A stretch of DNA of 64,000 bases from Cellulomonas sp. Y8 (GCF_008033115.1 NZ_CP041203.1:2294001-2358000), one strand, 5' to 3'; shown: positions 45,993 to 54,875, counted from the stretch's first letter. Made by a program: numbers and translations. The notes: generated by a model not told the origin, from the letters alone.

Positions 45993-48122
45993 GTGACCGA
46001 CGCTGCTGACCCCACGCCCGAGACCACGCCCCCGACCCCGTTCCACGACCTCGACGCCTACGTCGCCCTGCCCCGGATGTCCGGGCTGGCGCTGTCCCCG
46101 GACGGCACCCGGCTCGTCACCGCGGTGTCGACGCTGGACGCCGAGCGCACCCGGTACGTCACCGCGCTGTGGGAGGTGGACCCCGAGGGCGTCCGCCCCG
46201 CCCGACGCCTGACGCGGTCCGCGAAGGGCGAGTCCGCCGCCCGGTTCGCCTCGACGGGCGACCTGCTGTTCACCTCCGCCCGCCCGGACGCCGACGCCGA
46301 CGCGCCCGACGACGAGCCGCCCGCCGCGCTGTGGCTGCTGCCCGCCGACGGCGCCGAGGCGCGCGTGGTCGCGTCCCGGAGGGCCGGCATCGGCGGCGTC
46401 GTGGCCGCGGAGGACGCGCCCGTGGTCGTCGTCCCGTCAAACGTGCTGCCGAGCGCGGCGGACGACGCCGACGACGAGCGGCTGATCGGCGCCCGCAAGG
46501 ACGCCAAGGTCGCCGCGATCCTGCACTCCTCCTACCCGGTGCGGTACTGGGACCACGACCTGGGCCCCGCGCGGCCGCGGCTGTTCGCGGGCGACCTCAC
46601 GACCGTCGCCGCGTCCCCCGAGGCCGGGGCCGCCGCGCCGAGGCTCGCGCTGCGCGACCTCGCCCCCGACGCCGGCGCCGCGCTGGAGCACCAGGACGCG
46701 GTGCTGTCGCCCGACGGCCGCACGCTGGTGACCTCGTGGGCGAGGCCCGGCGCGCGCGGCACGCTCCGCCAGCAGCTCGTCGCCGTCGACGTCGCCACCG
46801 GCACCCGCCGCGTGCTCGTCGACGACCCGACGGCGGACCTCGCCGGTCCGGTCGTGTCGCCCGACTCCCGGCGGGTCGCCTACGTGCGCGAGACGATCAC
46901 GACGCCGACCGCCGCGCCGCAGGTGCAGCTCTGGGTCGCCGACCTGGACGCCGCCGACCCCGCCCCGCGCCGGGTCGCCGCGGGCTGGGACCGCTGGCCG
47001 CACGAGATCGCCTGGACCCGCGACGGCGCGGGCCTGCTCGTCGGCGCCGACCACCTGGGCCGCGGCCCGGTGTTCCACGTCGCGCTCGGCTCGGACGTCG
47101 TCACGCAGGTGACCGCCGACGACGCGGTGTTCAGCGACCTCCGGGTCAGCCCGGACGGCGCGACGCTGTACGCCCTGCGCGTGTCCTACGGGGCCCCGTC
47201 GCACCCGGTCCGGATCGACCTCGCGGCGGCCCTCTCGACCGGGGAGCCGGTCGAGGCGGTGGCCCTGCCGGCGCCCGCGCCGCTGCCCGCGCTGCCCGGC
47301 ACGCTCACCGAGGTGTCGACCACCGCCGAGGACGGCGCCGAGGTGCGCGCCTGGCTGGTGCTCCCCGAGGGTGCCTCCGCCGCGTCGCCGGCCCCGCTGC
47401 TGCTGTGGATCCACGGCGGCCCGCTGAACTCGTGGAACGCCTGGTCCTGGCGGTGGAACCCGTGGATCATGGCGGCCCGCGGCTACGCCGTCCTGCTGCC
47501 GGACCCGGCGCTGTCCACCGGCTACGGCCAGGACTTCGTGCAGCGCGGCTGGGGTGCCTGGGGCGCGGCTCCGTACACCGACCTCATGGCGATCACCGAC
47601 GCCACCGTCGCGCGCGCGGACGTCGACGAGACCCGCACCGCCGCGATGGGCGGCTCGTTCGGCGGCTACATGGCCAACTGGGTCGCCGGGCACACCGACC
47701 GGTTCCGCGCGATCGTGACGCACGCGAGCCTGTGGGCGCTCGACCAGTTCGGCCCGACGACCGACCACTCCTTCTACTGGGAGCGGGAGATGACGCCGGA
47801 GATGGCGCTGGCGAACTCCCCGCACCTGTCCGTCGAGAAGATCGTCACCCCGATGCTGGTCGTGCACGGCGACAAGGACTACCGGGTGCCGATCGGCGAG
47901 GGCCTGCGGCTCTGGTACGAGCTGCTGTCGAGGTCGGCGCTCGCCGCGGACGAGAACGGCGAGACGCCCCACCGGTTCCTGTACTTCCCGGACGAGAACC
48001 ACTGGGTGCTCAGCCCGCAGCACGCCAAGGTCTGGTACCAGGTGGTCGACGCGTTCCTCGCGGAGCACGTGCTCGGCCTCACCGGCGAGGAGCTCCCGCC
48101 GCTGCCCGAGGTCCTGGGCTGA
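45993..48122 (+). CDS. S9 family prolyl oligopeptidase-like peptidase
   Basis: This 709-residue protein has an N-terminal beta-propeller region (~30-430) and a C-terminal alpha/beta-hydrolase. The catalytic triad is visible: Ser in GGSFGGYMANWVAGH, Asp in VVHGDKDYRVPIGEG and His in FPDENHWVLSPQ. WIHGGPLNSWNAWSWRWNPW supplies the oxyanion hole. There is no signal peptide, so it is cytoplasmic and cleaves short peptides, similar to acylaminoacyl or dipeptidyl peptidases. Start GTG 45993, with TAGGAC 6 nt before it (weak leaderless signal). It lies 12 bp after the CopD-CtaG gene but is functionally unrelated. Confidence 0.9.
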   Translation: MTDAADPTPETTPPTPFHDLDAYVALPRMSGLALSPDGTRLVTAVSTLDAERTRYVTALWEVDPEGVRPARRLTRSAKGESAARFASTGDLLFTSARPDADADAPDDEPPAALWLLPADGAEARVVASRRAGIGGVVAAEDAPVVVVPSNVLPSAADDADDERLIGARKDAKVAAILHSSYPVRYWDHDLGPARPRLFAGDLTTVAASPEAGAAAPRLALRDLAPDAGAALEHQDAVLSPDGRTLVTSWARPGARGTLRQQLVAVDVATGTRRVLVDDPTADLAGPVVSPDSRRVAYVRETITTPTAAPQVQLWVADLDAADPAPRRVAAGWDRWPHEIAWTRDGAGLLVGADHLGRGPVFHVALGSDVVTQVTADDAVFSDLRVSPDGATLYALRVSYGAPSHPVRIDLAAALSTGEPVEAVALPAPAPLPALPGTLTEVSTTAEDGAEVRAWLVLPEGASAASPAPLLLWIHGGPLNSWNAWSWRWNPWIMAARGYAVLLPDPALSTGYGQDFVQRGWGAWGAAPYTDLMAITDATVARADVDETRTAAMGGSFGGYMANWVAGHTDRFRAIVTHASLWALDQFGPTTDHSFYWEREMTPEMALANSPHLSVEKIVTPMLVVHGDKDYRVPIGEGLRLWYELLSRSALAADENGETPHRFLYFPDENHWVLSPQHAKVWYQVVDAFLAEHVLGLTGEELPPLPEVLG

Positions 48123-48180
48123 GACGCGCCGCCCGCGGGCCGCGCCGTCGCCTCGGCGGTGCGGCCCCGGACGGCCCGAC

Positions 48181-48471
48181 TCAGGGCAGCTCGAGCAGGA
48201 AGCGCACCGGGGCGAGCAGGGCGCGCCCGATCGTGCGGGCCACCGACGCGCCGCTGTCTCGCGCGGCGACGACGGCCGCGGCCCCTGCCGACGCGGCGCC
48301 TGCGACGACGAGCGCCGCCCACGCCCACACGGCGCCGGCCGGCAGCGTCCCGACCAGGTCCAGGACGCCGATCGCGGCGGCGGCCACCATCAGCGCGCCG
48401 GCGACCAGCAGCCAGCCGAGGGCGCGGCGGCTCGGCCGGTTGCCCGGGCCGCCGTCGGAGGGATGCGTCAC
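48181..48471 (-). CDS. Small two-helix membrane protein
   Basis: This 96-residue protein starts at GTG 48471. After a short hydrophilic N-terminus it has GWLLVAGALMVAAAAIGVLD and VWAWAALVVAGAASAGAAAV as membrane helices, followed by a short cytoplasmic tail ending LLAPVRFLLELP. No family is recognised. It converges with the S9 peptidase gene and is divergent from the DUF6458 gene. Confidence 0.6.
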   Translation of the reverse strand: MTHPSDGGPGNRPSRRALGWLLVAGALMVAAAAIGVLDLVGTLPAGAVWAWAALVVAGAASAGAAAVVAARDSGASVARTIGRALLAPVRFLLELP

Positions 48472-48627
48472 GCAGGCATCGTGGCAGCCGCCGCCCCCGA
48501 GCGGGTCCGGTCGCGGCGGACGTCACCCGTCCGGGCCCGCCGCCCGGCGCGCGGAACTGCGGGTCCACCGCCAGACTCGGTCCCGGAGCCCCGGGCACCC
48601 CCGCCCGGGCCGGGAAGGAGTCCGACC

Positions 48628-48858
48628 ATGGGCATCGGCGGCGGCATCGCCCTGATCGTCATCGGCGCGATCCTCGCGTTCGGCGTCAGCGACAACATCG
48701 CGAACGTGGACCTCACGGTCATCGGCTACATCTGCATGGGCGCGGGCGTGCTCGCGCTGATCCTCGCCCTGGTGCTCAACAGCCAGCGGGCGCACACCTC
48801 GCACCGCGAGGAGGTCGTCGAGCGCTACGAGGGCCGCACCCCGCCCCCGGCGGCCTGA
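48628..48858 (+). CDS. DUF6458-type small membrane protein
   Basis: This 76-residue protein begins GIGGGIALIVIGAILAFGVS, then VTV-like VDLTVIGYICMGAGVLALIL, giving two membrane helices joined by a short turn. A charged tail (HREEVVERYEGRT) follows. The pattern and length match the DUF6458 family of actinobacteria. GGAAGGAG precedes ATG 48628. Function unknown. A long hairpin terminator follows 16 nt after the stop. Confidence 0.8.
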   Translation: MGIGGGIALIVIGAILAFGVSDNIANVDLTVIGYICMGAGVLALILALVLNSQRAHTSHREEVVERYEGRTPPPAA

Positions 48859-48873
48859 CCCCGGGAGCCCCCT

Positions 48874-48929
48874 CGAGTGGAGCGTTCTGCCCGACACGCG
48901 CTGGCGTGTCCGGCAGGACGCTCCACTCG
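48874..48929 (+). terminator. Long hairpin terminator
   Basis: Arms 48874-48899 and 48904-48929 are 26 nt each with 24 Watson-Crick pairs, one G-U and one mismatch, around a 4-nt loop. TCCACTCG is repeated again just after (48932-48939). It lies 16 nt after the DUF6458 stop. Confidence 0.8.
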
Positions 48930-48993
48930 TCTCCACTCGACCAGCACGCGGCCCGCGGGACGATCCGCGGGCCGCGTCGTGTTCACTACTCCT

Positions 48994-51042
48994 GTGACCA
49001 CCAGCAGCACCCGTCTCCCGAAGGTCCGCGCGTCCGAGCTCGTCGGCCGCGGCTGGCTCAACACCGGCGGCCGGGACGTCGCCCTCGCGGACCTCCGCGG
49101 CAAGATCGTCCTCCTCGACTTCTGGACGTTCTGCTGCATCAACTGCCTGCACGTCCTCGACGAGCTCCGCGAGCTCGAGGAGCAGTACCGCGACGTGCTG
49201 GTGATCGTGGGGGTGCACTCGCCGAAGTTCGTGCACGAGGCCGACCCGCTCGCGCTGGCCGCCGCCGTCGAGCGGTACGAGGTGCACCACCCCGTGCTGG
49301 ACGACCCGGAGCTGGTCACCTGGTCCGCGTACACCGCCCGCGCCTGGCCGACCCTCGTCGTCATCGACCCCGAGGGCTACATCGTCGCCCAGATGGCGGG
49401 CGAGGGGCACCAGAGCAACGTCGAGCGCCTGGTCCGCGACCTGGTCGCCGAGCACGACGCCAAGGGCACGCTGCACCGCGGCGGCGGCCCGTACGTCCCG
49501 CCGGAGCCCACCGCGGGCACCCTGCGGTTCCCCGCGAAGGCGGTCGCGCTGCCGGGCGGCACGCTGCTGGTCGCCGACGCCGGGCACCACTCGCTCGCGG
49601 AGCTCGCCGCGGACGGCGAGACCCTGGTCCGGCGGATCGGGTCGGGCGAGCGCGGCCTGGTCGACGGGGGCCCCGACGAGGCGCGGTTCAGCGAGCCCAA
49701 CGGCCTGACCCTGCTGCCCGAGGACGTCGCGGCCGACGCCGGCTACGACGTGCTGGTCGCGGACACCGTGAACCACGCGCTGCGCGGCGTCCGGCTGTCC
49801 GACGGCGCCGTGACCACGGTCGCGGGGACCGGCGTGCAGTACCTGGTCGGCGAGCCGACCGTGCCGTCCCCGCTGCCCGGCCGCACCGACCTGTGGCGGG
49901 CCGGCGGTGCGCGCGCCGCCACGTCGGTGCCGCTGTCCTCGCCGTGGGACGTCGTCTGGTCGCCGCAGACCGGGACCGCGCTCGTCGCGATGGCCGGCAA
50001 CCACCAGCTCTGGGCGTTCGACCCGCGGGACGGCGTGGTCGAGCCCGTCGCCGGCACGATGAACGAGGGCCTGACCGACGGCGACCCGCGCGAGGCGTGG
50101 TTCGCCCAGACCTCCGGCACGGCGCTCGCGGCCGACGGCCGGGTGTGGCTGGCGGACTCCGAGGTGTCGGCGCTGAGGTGGATCGACCCGGGCACGCCGG
50201 TGGCGGCCCCGGCCGAGGCCGCGCCGGCGACCGGCGGGTTCGCAGGGCTGGTGGGTGCGGGCGCCGCGCTCGCCGCCGCCCGGACCGCGCCGACCGGACC
50301 CGCGGACGCCTGGTCCGGTGCAGTGGTCGGCACCGCGGTCGGCGCGGGCCTGTTCGACTTCGGCCACCGGGACGGTGCGGCCGACCAGGCGCTGCTCCAG
50401 CACCCGCTCGGCGTGGCGGTGCTGCCCGACGGCTCGGTCGTCGTCGCGGACACCTACAACGGCGCGGTCCGCCGCTGGTCGCCCGCGGCCGGCGGCGACG
50501 GACCGGGCGAGGTCAGCACGCTCGCGACCGGGCTGGCCGAGCCGAGCGGCATCGTCGTGCAGGCGGACGCGGAGGCGGGCGGCGTGACGCTGCTCGTCGT
50601 CGAGTCGGCGGCGCACCGCCTGACCCGGATCGCGCTCCCGGCGACGCTGGCGGGCGAGGTGCTCGACGCAGGCGCCCACCGGACGCAGCGGCCGGTCACC
50701 GACATCGCCCCGGGCGAGCTGGCGCTGGACGTCGTGTTCACGCCGGCCGCCGGGCAGAAGTACGACGACCGGTTCGGGCCGTCGACGATGCTCCGGGTGT
50801 CGGCGACCCCGGCGGAGCTGCTGCTCGACGGCGCCGGCGACGACGTGCCGCTGACGCGCACCCTGCGGATCAACCCCGAGGTCGCCGAGGGCGTCCTGCA
50901 CATCACCGCCCGCGCGGCGAGCTGCGACGCGGACCCGGCGATCGAGTTCCCGGCGTGCCACCTCAACTCGCAGGACTGGGGCGTCCCGGTCCGCGTGGCC
51001 GCGGGCGCGCCGGCGGACCTCTCCCTCCCGCTGCACGGCTGA
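48994..51042 (+). CDS. Thioredoxin-like/NHL-repeat protein
   Basis: This 682-residue protein has a TlpA-like thioredoxin domain (residues ~5-150: LLDFWTFCCINCLHVLDELR with the redox CxxC, RAWPTLVVIDPEGYIVAQM) followed by NHL beta-propeller repeats (~170-550: LLVADAGHHSLAELAADG, GLTLLPEDVAAD, VLVADTVNHALRGVRL, VAVLPDGSVVVADTYNGAVR) and a C-terminal beta domain with two Cys. No signal peptide is seen, so it is probably cytoplasmic. GTG 48994 is chosen by alignment to the family start; GTG 48979 is possible. It may act as a redox-linked scaffold; the substrate is unknown. Confidence 0.88.
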   Translation: MTTSSTRLPKVRASELVGRGWLNTGGRDVALADLRGKIVLLDFWTFCCINCLHVLDELRELEEQYRDVLVIVGVHSPKFVHEADPLALAAAVERYEVHHPVLDDPELVTWSAYTARAWPTLVVIDPEGYIVAQMAGEGHQSNVERLVRDLVAEHDAKGTLHRGGGPYVPPEPTAGTLRFPAKAVALPGGTLLVADAGHHSLAELAADGETLVRRIGSGERGLVDGGPDEARFSEPNGLTLLPEDVAADAGYDVLVADTVNHALRGVRLSDGAVTTVAGTGVQYLVGEPTVPSPLPGRTDLWRAGGARAATSVPLSSPWDVVWSPQTGTALVAMAGNHQLWAFDPRDGVVEPVAGTMNEGLTDGDPREAWFAQTSGTALAADGRVWLADSEVSALRWIDPGTPVAAPAEAAPATGGFAGLVGAGAALAAARTAPTGPADAWSGAVVGTAVGAGLFDFGHRDGAADQALLQHPLGVAVLPDGSVVVADTYNGAVRRWSPAAGGDGPGEVSTLATGLAEPSGIVVQADAEAGGVTLLVVESAAHRLTRIALPATLAGEVLDAGAHRTQRPVTDIAPGELALDVVFTPAAGQKYDDRFGPSTMLRVSATPAELLLDGAGDDVPLTRTLRINPEVAEGVLHITARAASCDADPAIEFPACHLNSQDWGVPVRVAAGAPADLSLPLHG

Positions 51043-51077
51043 CGCGCCGCCCGCGGGCCCGCCCCCCGCGCGCCCGC

Positions 51078-51150
51078 CGAGTGCACATCCGACACGTCGA
51101 GCGACTGTCCGCCGGGTAGGCACTCGACGCGTCGCGTAGGCACTCGACGG
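51078..51150. repeat. 20-bp direct-then-inverted repeat cassette between convergent genes
   Basis: CGAG-led units begin at 51078 and 51098, followed by GTAGGCACTCGACG copies at 51116-51129 and 51136-51149 (period 20). The outer parts pair (CCGAGTGC with GCACTCGAC). It lies between the thioredoxin-NHL and GGDEF genes. Same design as the cassettes at 24452 and 40076, with different sequence. Confidence 0.65.
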
Positions 51151-51172
51151 GCGGGGTCGGCGCGCGGCGGCG

Positions 51173-52498
51173 TCAGGAGGCGCCCAGGACCGCCAGCGAG
51201 AGCAGGGTCTGGAGCGTGGTCGTGACCGTGCGGTCGTCCGGGAGGGTCGACTCCACCGTGACCGACCACGGCGCCCGGCGGAGCTCCACCTGGCGCACGC
51301 CCGACACGTGCAGCGACGCCGTGCCGCCGCGCGCGACGACCACCGGGTCGCCGCCGTCGTGCCGCTGCACGGACCAGCCCGAGCCGCCCATCGCCTCGGT
51401 CGCGGCGGAGGCCAGGGCGCACAGCCGGGACAGCGGGGCGGGGCCGGTGGCGGACAGCGCCGTCACCGAGGCGGCCACGGTGCGGCCGAGCACCGCCCCC
51501 GGGTCGTCGGCGCGGTACTGCCGGGCCCGGGCCGCGGCGTGGCTGCGCTTGGCGTGGTACTGCGCGGCGTCGGCCCGGCGGAACAGCGACCGCGGCGTCG
51601 GCGCCGCCCCGAGCGAGCCGCGCGCCGAGGACGCGATGCCGTAGGACAACGAGGCGCCGAACGGCAGCGCGCTGTCGCCCACCGTCGCGTCCATCACCTG
51701 CACGACCGTGGTCCGCGGGATGCCGGAGGTCACGACGCAGAACTCGTCGCCGCCGATCCGGGCGACCGTCGAGCCCGGCAGGCCCCCGCCCGCGCGGCGC
51801 AGCACCCCCGCCACGCTCCGGAGCAGCTCGTCGCCGGCGTCGTGGCCGAGCTCGTCGTTCACGCGCTTCAGGCCGTCGACGTCGCACATGACGATGCACG
51901 TCTCGTCGCCCGAGTCGATCGCCGCCTGCGCCGCCTCGTCGGCCACCCGGCGCGTGCTGAGGCCGGTCAGCGCGTCGTCGGACACCAGGTGCCGCACCTG
52001 CTCCGCGAGGTCGAGCCGCGCGACCTGCGCCCCGAGCAGCGCGCCCAGGACCTCGCCGCGGGCGGCGTCGTCCGGCGTGAAGACGGGCGCGCGCTCGTCG
52101 CGCACCGCGCACAGCACGCCCCAGAGGTCGCCGTTGACGACGACGGGCGCGACGAGCGCGGGCCGCGGCCGGGCGGGGTCGTCCCCGGGCGCGGACAGCC
52201 ACGTCTCGCGCCGCCGCACGAGGGCGCGCACGGCGTCGCCGTCGCGGAGCGCCTCCTCGGCGGCGGGCAGCTCGTCGGTCGGCTCGGCGGCGAGGACGTG
52301 CCAGTCGTCCTGCTCGAGGCGGGCGACGGCGGCCACCTCGACGTCGAGCAGGTCGCGGGCGGCGACCACGGCGGCCTCGTGCACCTCGCCGAGCGAGGCC
52401 GCGGCCCCGAGGCGGTGCGCGAGCAGGGCGAAGTGCCGGGCGTCGTCCCCGTCACCGCGGGGCGCGCTCGTCCGGGCCGGCGGCGGGGCGTCGGTCAC
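51173..52498 (-). CDS. GAF-GGDEF diguanylate cyclase-like protein
   Basis: This 441-residue cytosolic protein has a GAF-like sensor (~25-175: LAHRLGAAASLGEVHEAAVV, VAPVVVNGDLWGVLCAVRDE) and a GGDEF domain with intact RIGGDEFCVV and CIVMCDVDGLKRVNDELGHD, so it can make cyclic di-GMP. An extra C-terminal region of ~110 residues without a known domain follows. Start GTG 52498 is used because conserved sequence begins soon after and upstream codons look non-coding. It runs away from the TetR gene upstream, in the same direction. Confidence 0.88.
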   Translation of the reverse strand: MTDAPPPARTSAPRGDGDDARHFALLAHRLGAAASLGEVHEAAVVAARDLLDVEVAAVARLEQDDWHVLAAEPTDELPAAEEALRDGDAVRALVRRRETWLSAPGDDPARPRPALVAPVVVNGDLWGVLCAVRDERAPVFTPDDAARGEVLGALLGAQVARLDLAEQVRHLVSDDALTGLSTRRVADEAAQAAIDSGDETCIVMCDVDGLKRVNDELGHDAGDELLRSVAGVLRRAGGGLPGSTVARIGGDEFCVVTSGIPRTTVVQVMDATVGDSALPFGASLSYGIASSARGSLGAAPTPRSLFRRADAAQYHAKRSHAAARARQYRADDPGAVLGRTVAASVTALSATGPAPLSRLCALASAATEAMGGSGWSVQRHDGGDPVVVARGGTASLHVSGVRQVELRRAPWSVTVESTLPDDRTVTTTLQTLLSLAVLGAS

Positions 52499-52574
52499 GA
52501 GGACATCATCGCGTGTCGGGCTCCCGCCCACACGCGGGCGCACCGCGGGTCCTCCGTGCGGGTGAACGCGCGGC

Positions 52575-53210
52575 TCAGGCGGGCACGGCCTCCGGCTCGA
52601 ACGCACCGGTCGCGGCCCGCTCGCCGGCGCCGACGGCGCGGAGCACGAACAGGACGGTCGACTCGATCGCCCGCTCGCGGGCCGGCTGGTCGTCGGGCAG
52701 GCCGCGGCTGCTCAGGCAGGCGTTGACCAGGGAGACCGTCGTTCCCAGGTCCTGCTCGGGGAAGGCGCCCGACTCGATGCCGGCGGACAGCACGCGGCGC
52801 AGCATGGCCTCGACCAGCACGACGTGCTCGCGCACGCGCTGCTGCGTGCTGCGGGACAGCACCGACCGCAGGTCCGGCCCCGGGGCCAGGTGGTAGTCGC
52901 GCTTGAGCTCGCACTGCGCGCGGACGTAGGCGCGCAGCTGCTCGGTCGGGTCGTCGATGCCGGCGAGCTCGGCCTCCAGCGCGGCGACGTACTGCTCGGT
53001 CTCGTGCATGATGAAGCCGACGAGCATCGACTCCTTGTCGGCGAAGTGGTTGTACACCGCCGTGCGGCCGACGCCGGCCGCCTGGGCGATGTCGGCGAGG
53101 GTGATCGAGTCGAACCCGCGCTCGGCCATCAGCCGGGACAGCGCGCCGAACAGGCGCAGCCGCGTCTGCTCCCGGTGCTCGTGCAGCGAGCCGCCGATGA
53201 TCTTGGGCAT
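52575..53210 (-). CDS. TetR/AcrR family transcriptional regulator
   Basis: This 211-residue regulator has an N-terminal helix-turn-helix (RLMAERGFDSITLADIAQAA, GVGRTAVYNHFADKESMLVG) and an all-helical ligand domain. The ligand is unknown. It lies 82 bp downstream of heme oxygenase on the same strand, so it may be co-transcribed or separately regulated. A TGACA-N13-TGTCA inverted repeat at 53213-53235, directly before ATG 53210, is a good candidate for autoregulation. GATCAT lies 6 nt before the ATG as a possible -10 inside that operator. Confidence 0.9.
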   Translation of the reverse strand: MPKIIGGSLHEHREQTRLRLFGALSRLMAERGFDSITLADIAQAAGVGRTAVYNHFADKESMLVGFIMHETEQYVAALEAELAGIDDPTEQLRAYVRAQCELKRDYHLAPGPDLRSVLSRSTQQRVREHVVLVEAMLRRVLSAGIESGAFPEQDLGTTVSLVNACLSSRGLPDDQPARERAIESTVLFVLRAVGAGERAATGAFEPEAVPA

Positions 53211-53212
53211 GC

Positions 53213-53235
53213 TGACATGATCGCACGACCTGTCA
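53213..53235 (-). promoter_or_regulatory. Candidate TetR operator/promoter
   Basis: TGACA (53213-53217) and TGTCA (53231-53235) form an inverted repeat that covers the putative -10 and ends 2 nt before the TetR start codon. Autorepression is the likely role. Confidence 0.4.
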
Positions 53236-53292
53236 TCATCGGAGCCGCCGCCGTGTGTCGGACGCGTGCAGGTGTGGCGCGGGGATCGCGGG

Positions 53293-53994
53293 TCAGGCGG
53301 TGCGGTGCGCCTCGGCCAGCGCGGCGAACAGGGCGCGGTTGTGCCGGAAGGCGGCGCGCGCCTCGTCGACCACCGCCGCCCGCTGGGCCTCCGTCAGGTC
53401 GAGCGCGTCGACCCGCGCGCGGTACAGGTCCTTGAACGGCTTGGGCTTCGGGATCGCGGGGAACGCGTAGAAGCCGACGCCCTCCTCCGCGACGGCGTAG
53501 TGCCGCTGCACCATCCGGCCGATGACCTGCCCGCCCGAGAGGTCGCCGAGGTACCGCGTGTACGCGTGCGCGACGTAGGGGCCGACGTCCGAGCCGCCCG
53601 CGCGGATGGCGGCGGCGTAGGCCGCGGTGGCGGGCAGCGGCACGGCGCGCTCGCGCCAGCCCGGGCCGGCGAGGTGCGCGAGGTCCGCCTCGATCGCCGG
53701 GACGCGGCTCAGCTCGTCGAACACGACCCCGGCGCCCGCGGGGGTGCGGCGGACCAGCTCGCCGACCTCCTCCAGGGCCACGTAGACGGCGTGCAGCTGG
53801 AGCGCGAGGTCGACGTACGCCGCCGTCGTGAGCCGGCCGCCCAGCAGGTCCTCGACGAACGACGAGCCCTCGGCGGCCTCGTGCTCCGGACGGGTGCCCT
53901 CGCGCAGCAGCAGCGACAGCGGTGCGGCGGCGGACCCGGCGGCCGGGTCGTCGGCGCGCGGCGCGGCGGCGGGCAGGTCGTGCGTGGTGGTCAT
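53293..53994 (-). CDS. hmuO: Heme oxygenase
   Basis: This 233-residue cytosolic enzyme opens heme to biliverdin, CO and Fe2+. Proximal His38 is in LLREGTRPEHEAAEGSSFVE; the distal glycine-rich helix is YTRYLGDLSGGQVIGRM, and FYAFPAIPKPKPFKDLYRA is a typical end region. ATG 53994 is preceded by GGGAG. About 60 bp upstream lies an IdeR/DtxR-like iron box, so expression should rise when iron is scarce, as for corynebacterial hmuO. No heme uptake genes are in the window. Confidence 0.93.
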   Translation of the reverse strand: MTTTHDLPAAAPRADDPAAGSAAAPLSLLLREGTRPEHEAAEGSSFVEDLLGGRLTTAAYVDLALQLHAVYVALEEVGELVRRTPAGAGVVFDELSRVPAIEADLAHLAGPGWRERAVPLPATAAYAAAIRAGGSDVGPYVAHAYTRYLGDLSGGQVIGRMVQRHYAVAEEGVGFYAFPAIPKPKPFKDLYRARVDALDLTEAQRAAVVDEARAAFRHNRALFAALAEAHRTA

Positions 53995-54055
53995 GTCTGC
54001 TCCCGGGGGCGCGCGGCTGCCGTCGAGATGACGACGCGTCAGAACGTACCGCACC

Positions 54056-54073
54056 AGGTAAGGATTGCCTACC
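54056..54073 (-). promoter_or_regulatory. DtxR/IdeR-like iron box upstream of heme oxygenase
   Basis: AGGTAAGGATTGCCTACC lies about 60 bp before the heme oxygenase start. Set against the 19-bp consensus TTAGGTTAGGCTAACCTAA, the surrounding 19-mer (54054-54072) matches 12 positions by eye, including AGGT and CCTA. It may overlap the promoter, so iron-loaded DtxR would block transcription. Confidence 0.6.
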
Positions 54074-54157
54074 CTCGCCTGGCTCGTCGTCGTCCACCGG
54101 CCCGCCCCGGCCGCCCCATGCCGGGGGAGGGCGTCCCCGGCGGCGGTCCGGGCGGGT

Positions 54158-54163
54158 TACCGT
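54158..54163 (+). promoter_or_regulatory. Candidate -10 element of the DinB-family gene
   Basis: TACCGT lies 7 nt before GTG 54171; a leaderless transcript is suggested. Confidence 0.4.
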
Positions 54164-54170
54164 GCGTGGC

Positions 54171-54731
54171 GTGACCGCCGCGACGCCCCCGGAGCCCGAC
54201 CCCGACGACTACCGCCCCGCCGACCCGGACGCCAAGGACTGGACCTGGGTGATCGCCGGGCGCTGCCCCGAGTGCGGGTTCGCCGGCACCGACGTGGCCG
54301 GGCCCGACGTCGCCGGCACGGTGCACGACCTGGTGCCGCGGTGGCGCGCCGCGCTCAACCGCCTGGACGCCCGGGACCGCCCGGCGCCCGGCGTGTGGTC
54401 GACGCTCGAGTACGGCGCGCACGTGCGGGACGTGCACCGGGTGTTCGCCGAGCGGCTGCAGCTGATGCTCACCCAGGACGACCCGCTGTTCGCCAACTGG
54501 GACCAGGACGCCACCGCCGCCGAGGAGCGCTACGACCGGCAGGACCCGGGTCGCGTCGCGGACGAGCTGGCCGACGCCGCGGCCGCGCTCGCGGCGGGGT
54601 TCGCCGCGGTGCGCCCCGACCAGTGGGACCGCGCGGGCCGCCGGTCGAACGGGTCCTCGTTCACGGTCACGACGCTCGGGCAGTACTTCCTGCACGATGT
54701 GGTGCACCACCTGCACGACGTCCGGGCCTGA
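54171..54731 (+). CDS. DinB family protein
   Basis: This 186-residue protein has the four-helix DinB fold: STLEYGAHVRDVHRVFAERL, ANWDQDATAAEERYDRQDPG, and FTVTTLGQYFLHDVVHHLHD supply the His residues that bind a divalent metal (AHV...H...HDVVHH). An N-terminal CPECG motif suggests an additional metal or structural site. DinB-like proteins include thiol-dependent enzymes (mycothiol or bacillithiol transferases); the substrate here is not known. The start is GTG 54171 because of the nearby -10; GTG 54162 is an in-frame alternative. Confidence 0.85.
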   Translation: MTAATPPEPDPDDYRPADPDAKDWTWVIAGRCPECGFAGTDVAGPDVAGTVHDLVPRWRAALNRLDARDRPAPGVWSTLEYGAHVRDVHRVFAERLQLMLTQDDPLFANWDQDATAAEERYDRQDPGRVADELADAAAALAAGFAAVRPDQWDRAGRRSNGSSFTVTTLGQYFLHDVVHHLHDVRA

Positions 54732-54756
54732 CCGCGCGGCGGCACGGGAGACGCGG

Positions 54757-54791
54757 CGAGGCCCCTCGGACGCTTACTCCGAGGGGCCTCG
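54757..54791. repeat. Twin hairpin copy 1 (terminator-like)
   Basis: Perfect 14-bp arms (54757-54770 CGAGGCCCCTCGGA; 54778-54791) enclose the loop CGCTTAC, 25 nt after the DinB-family stop. The 27-nt core 54761-54787 is identical to 55320-55346. Confidence 0.75.
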
Positions 54792-54875
54792 ATCCGGGGA
54801 CGACGCTACGGGCCGGCGGGCTCGGCGGGACGCAGGCGCGCCGGACCCGTCCCTGACGGCCGCGAGACCGCACCG

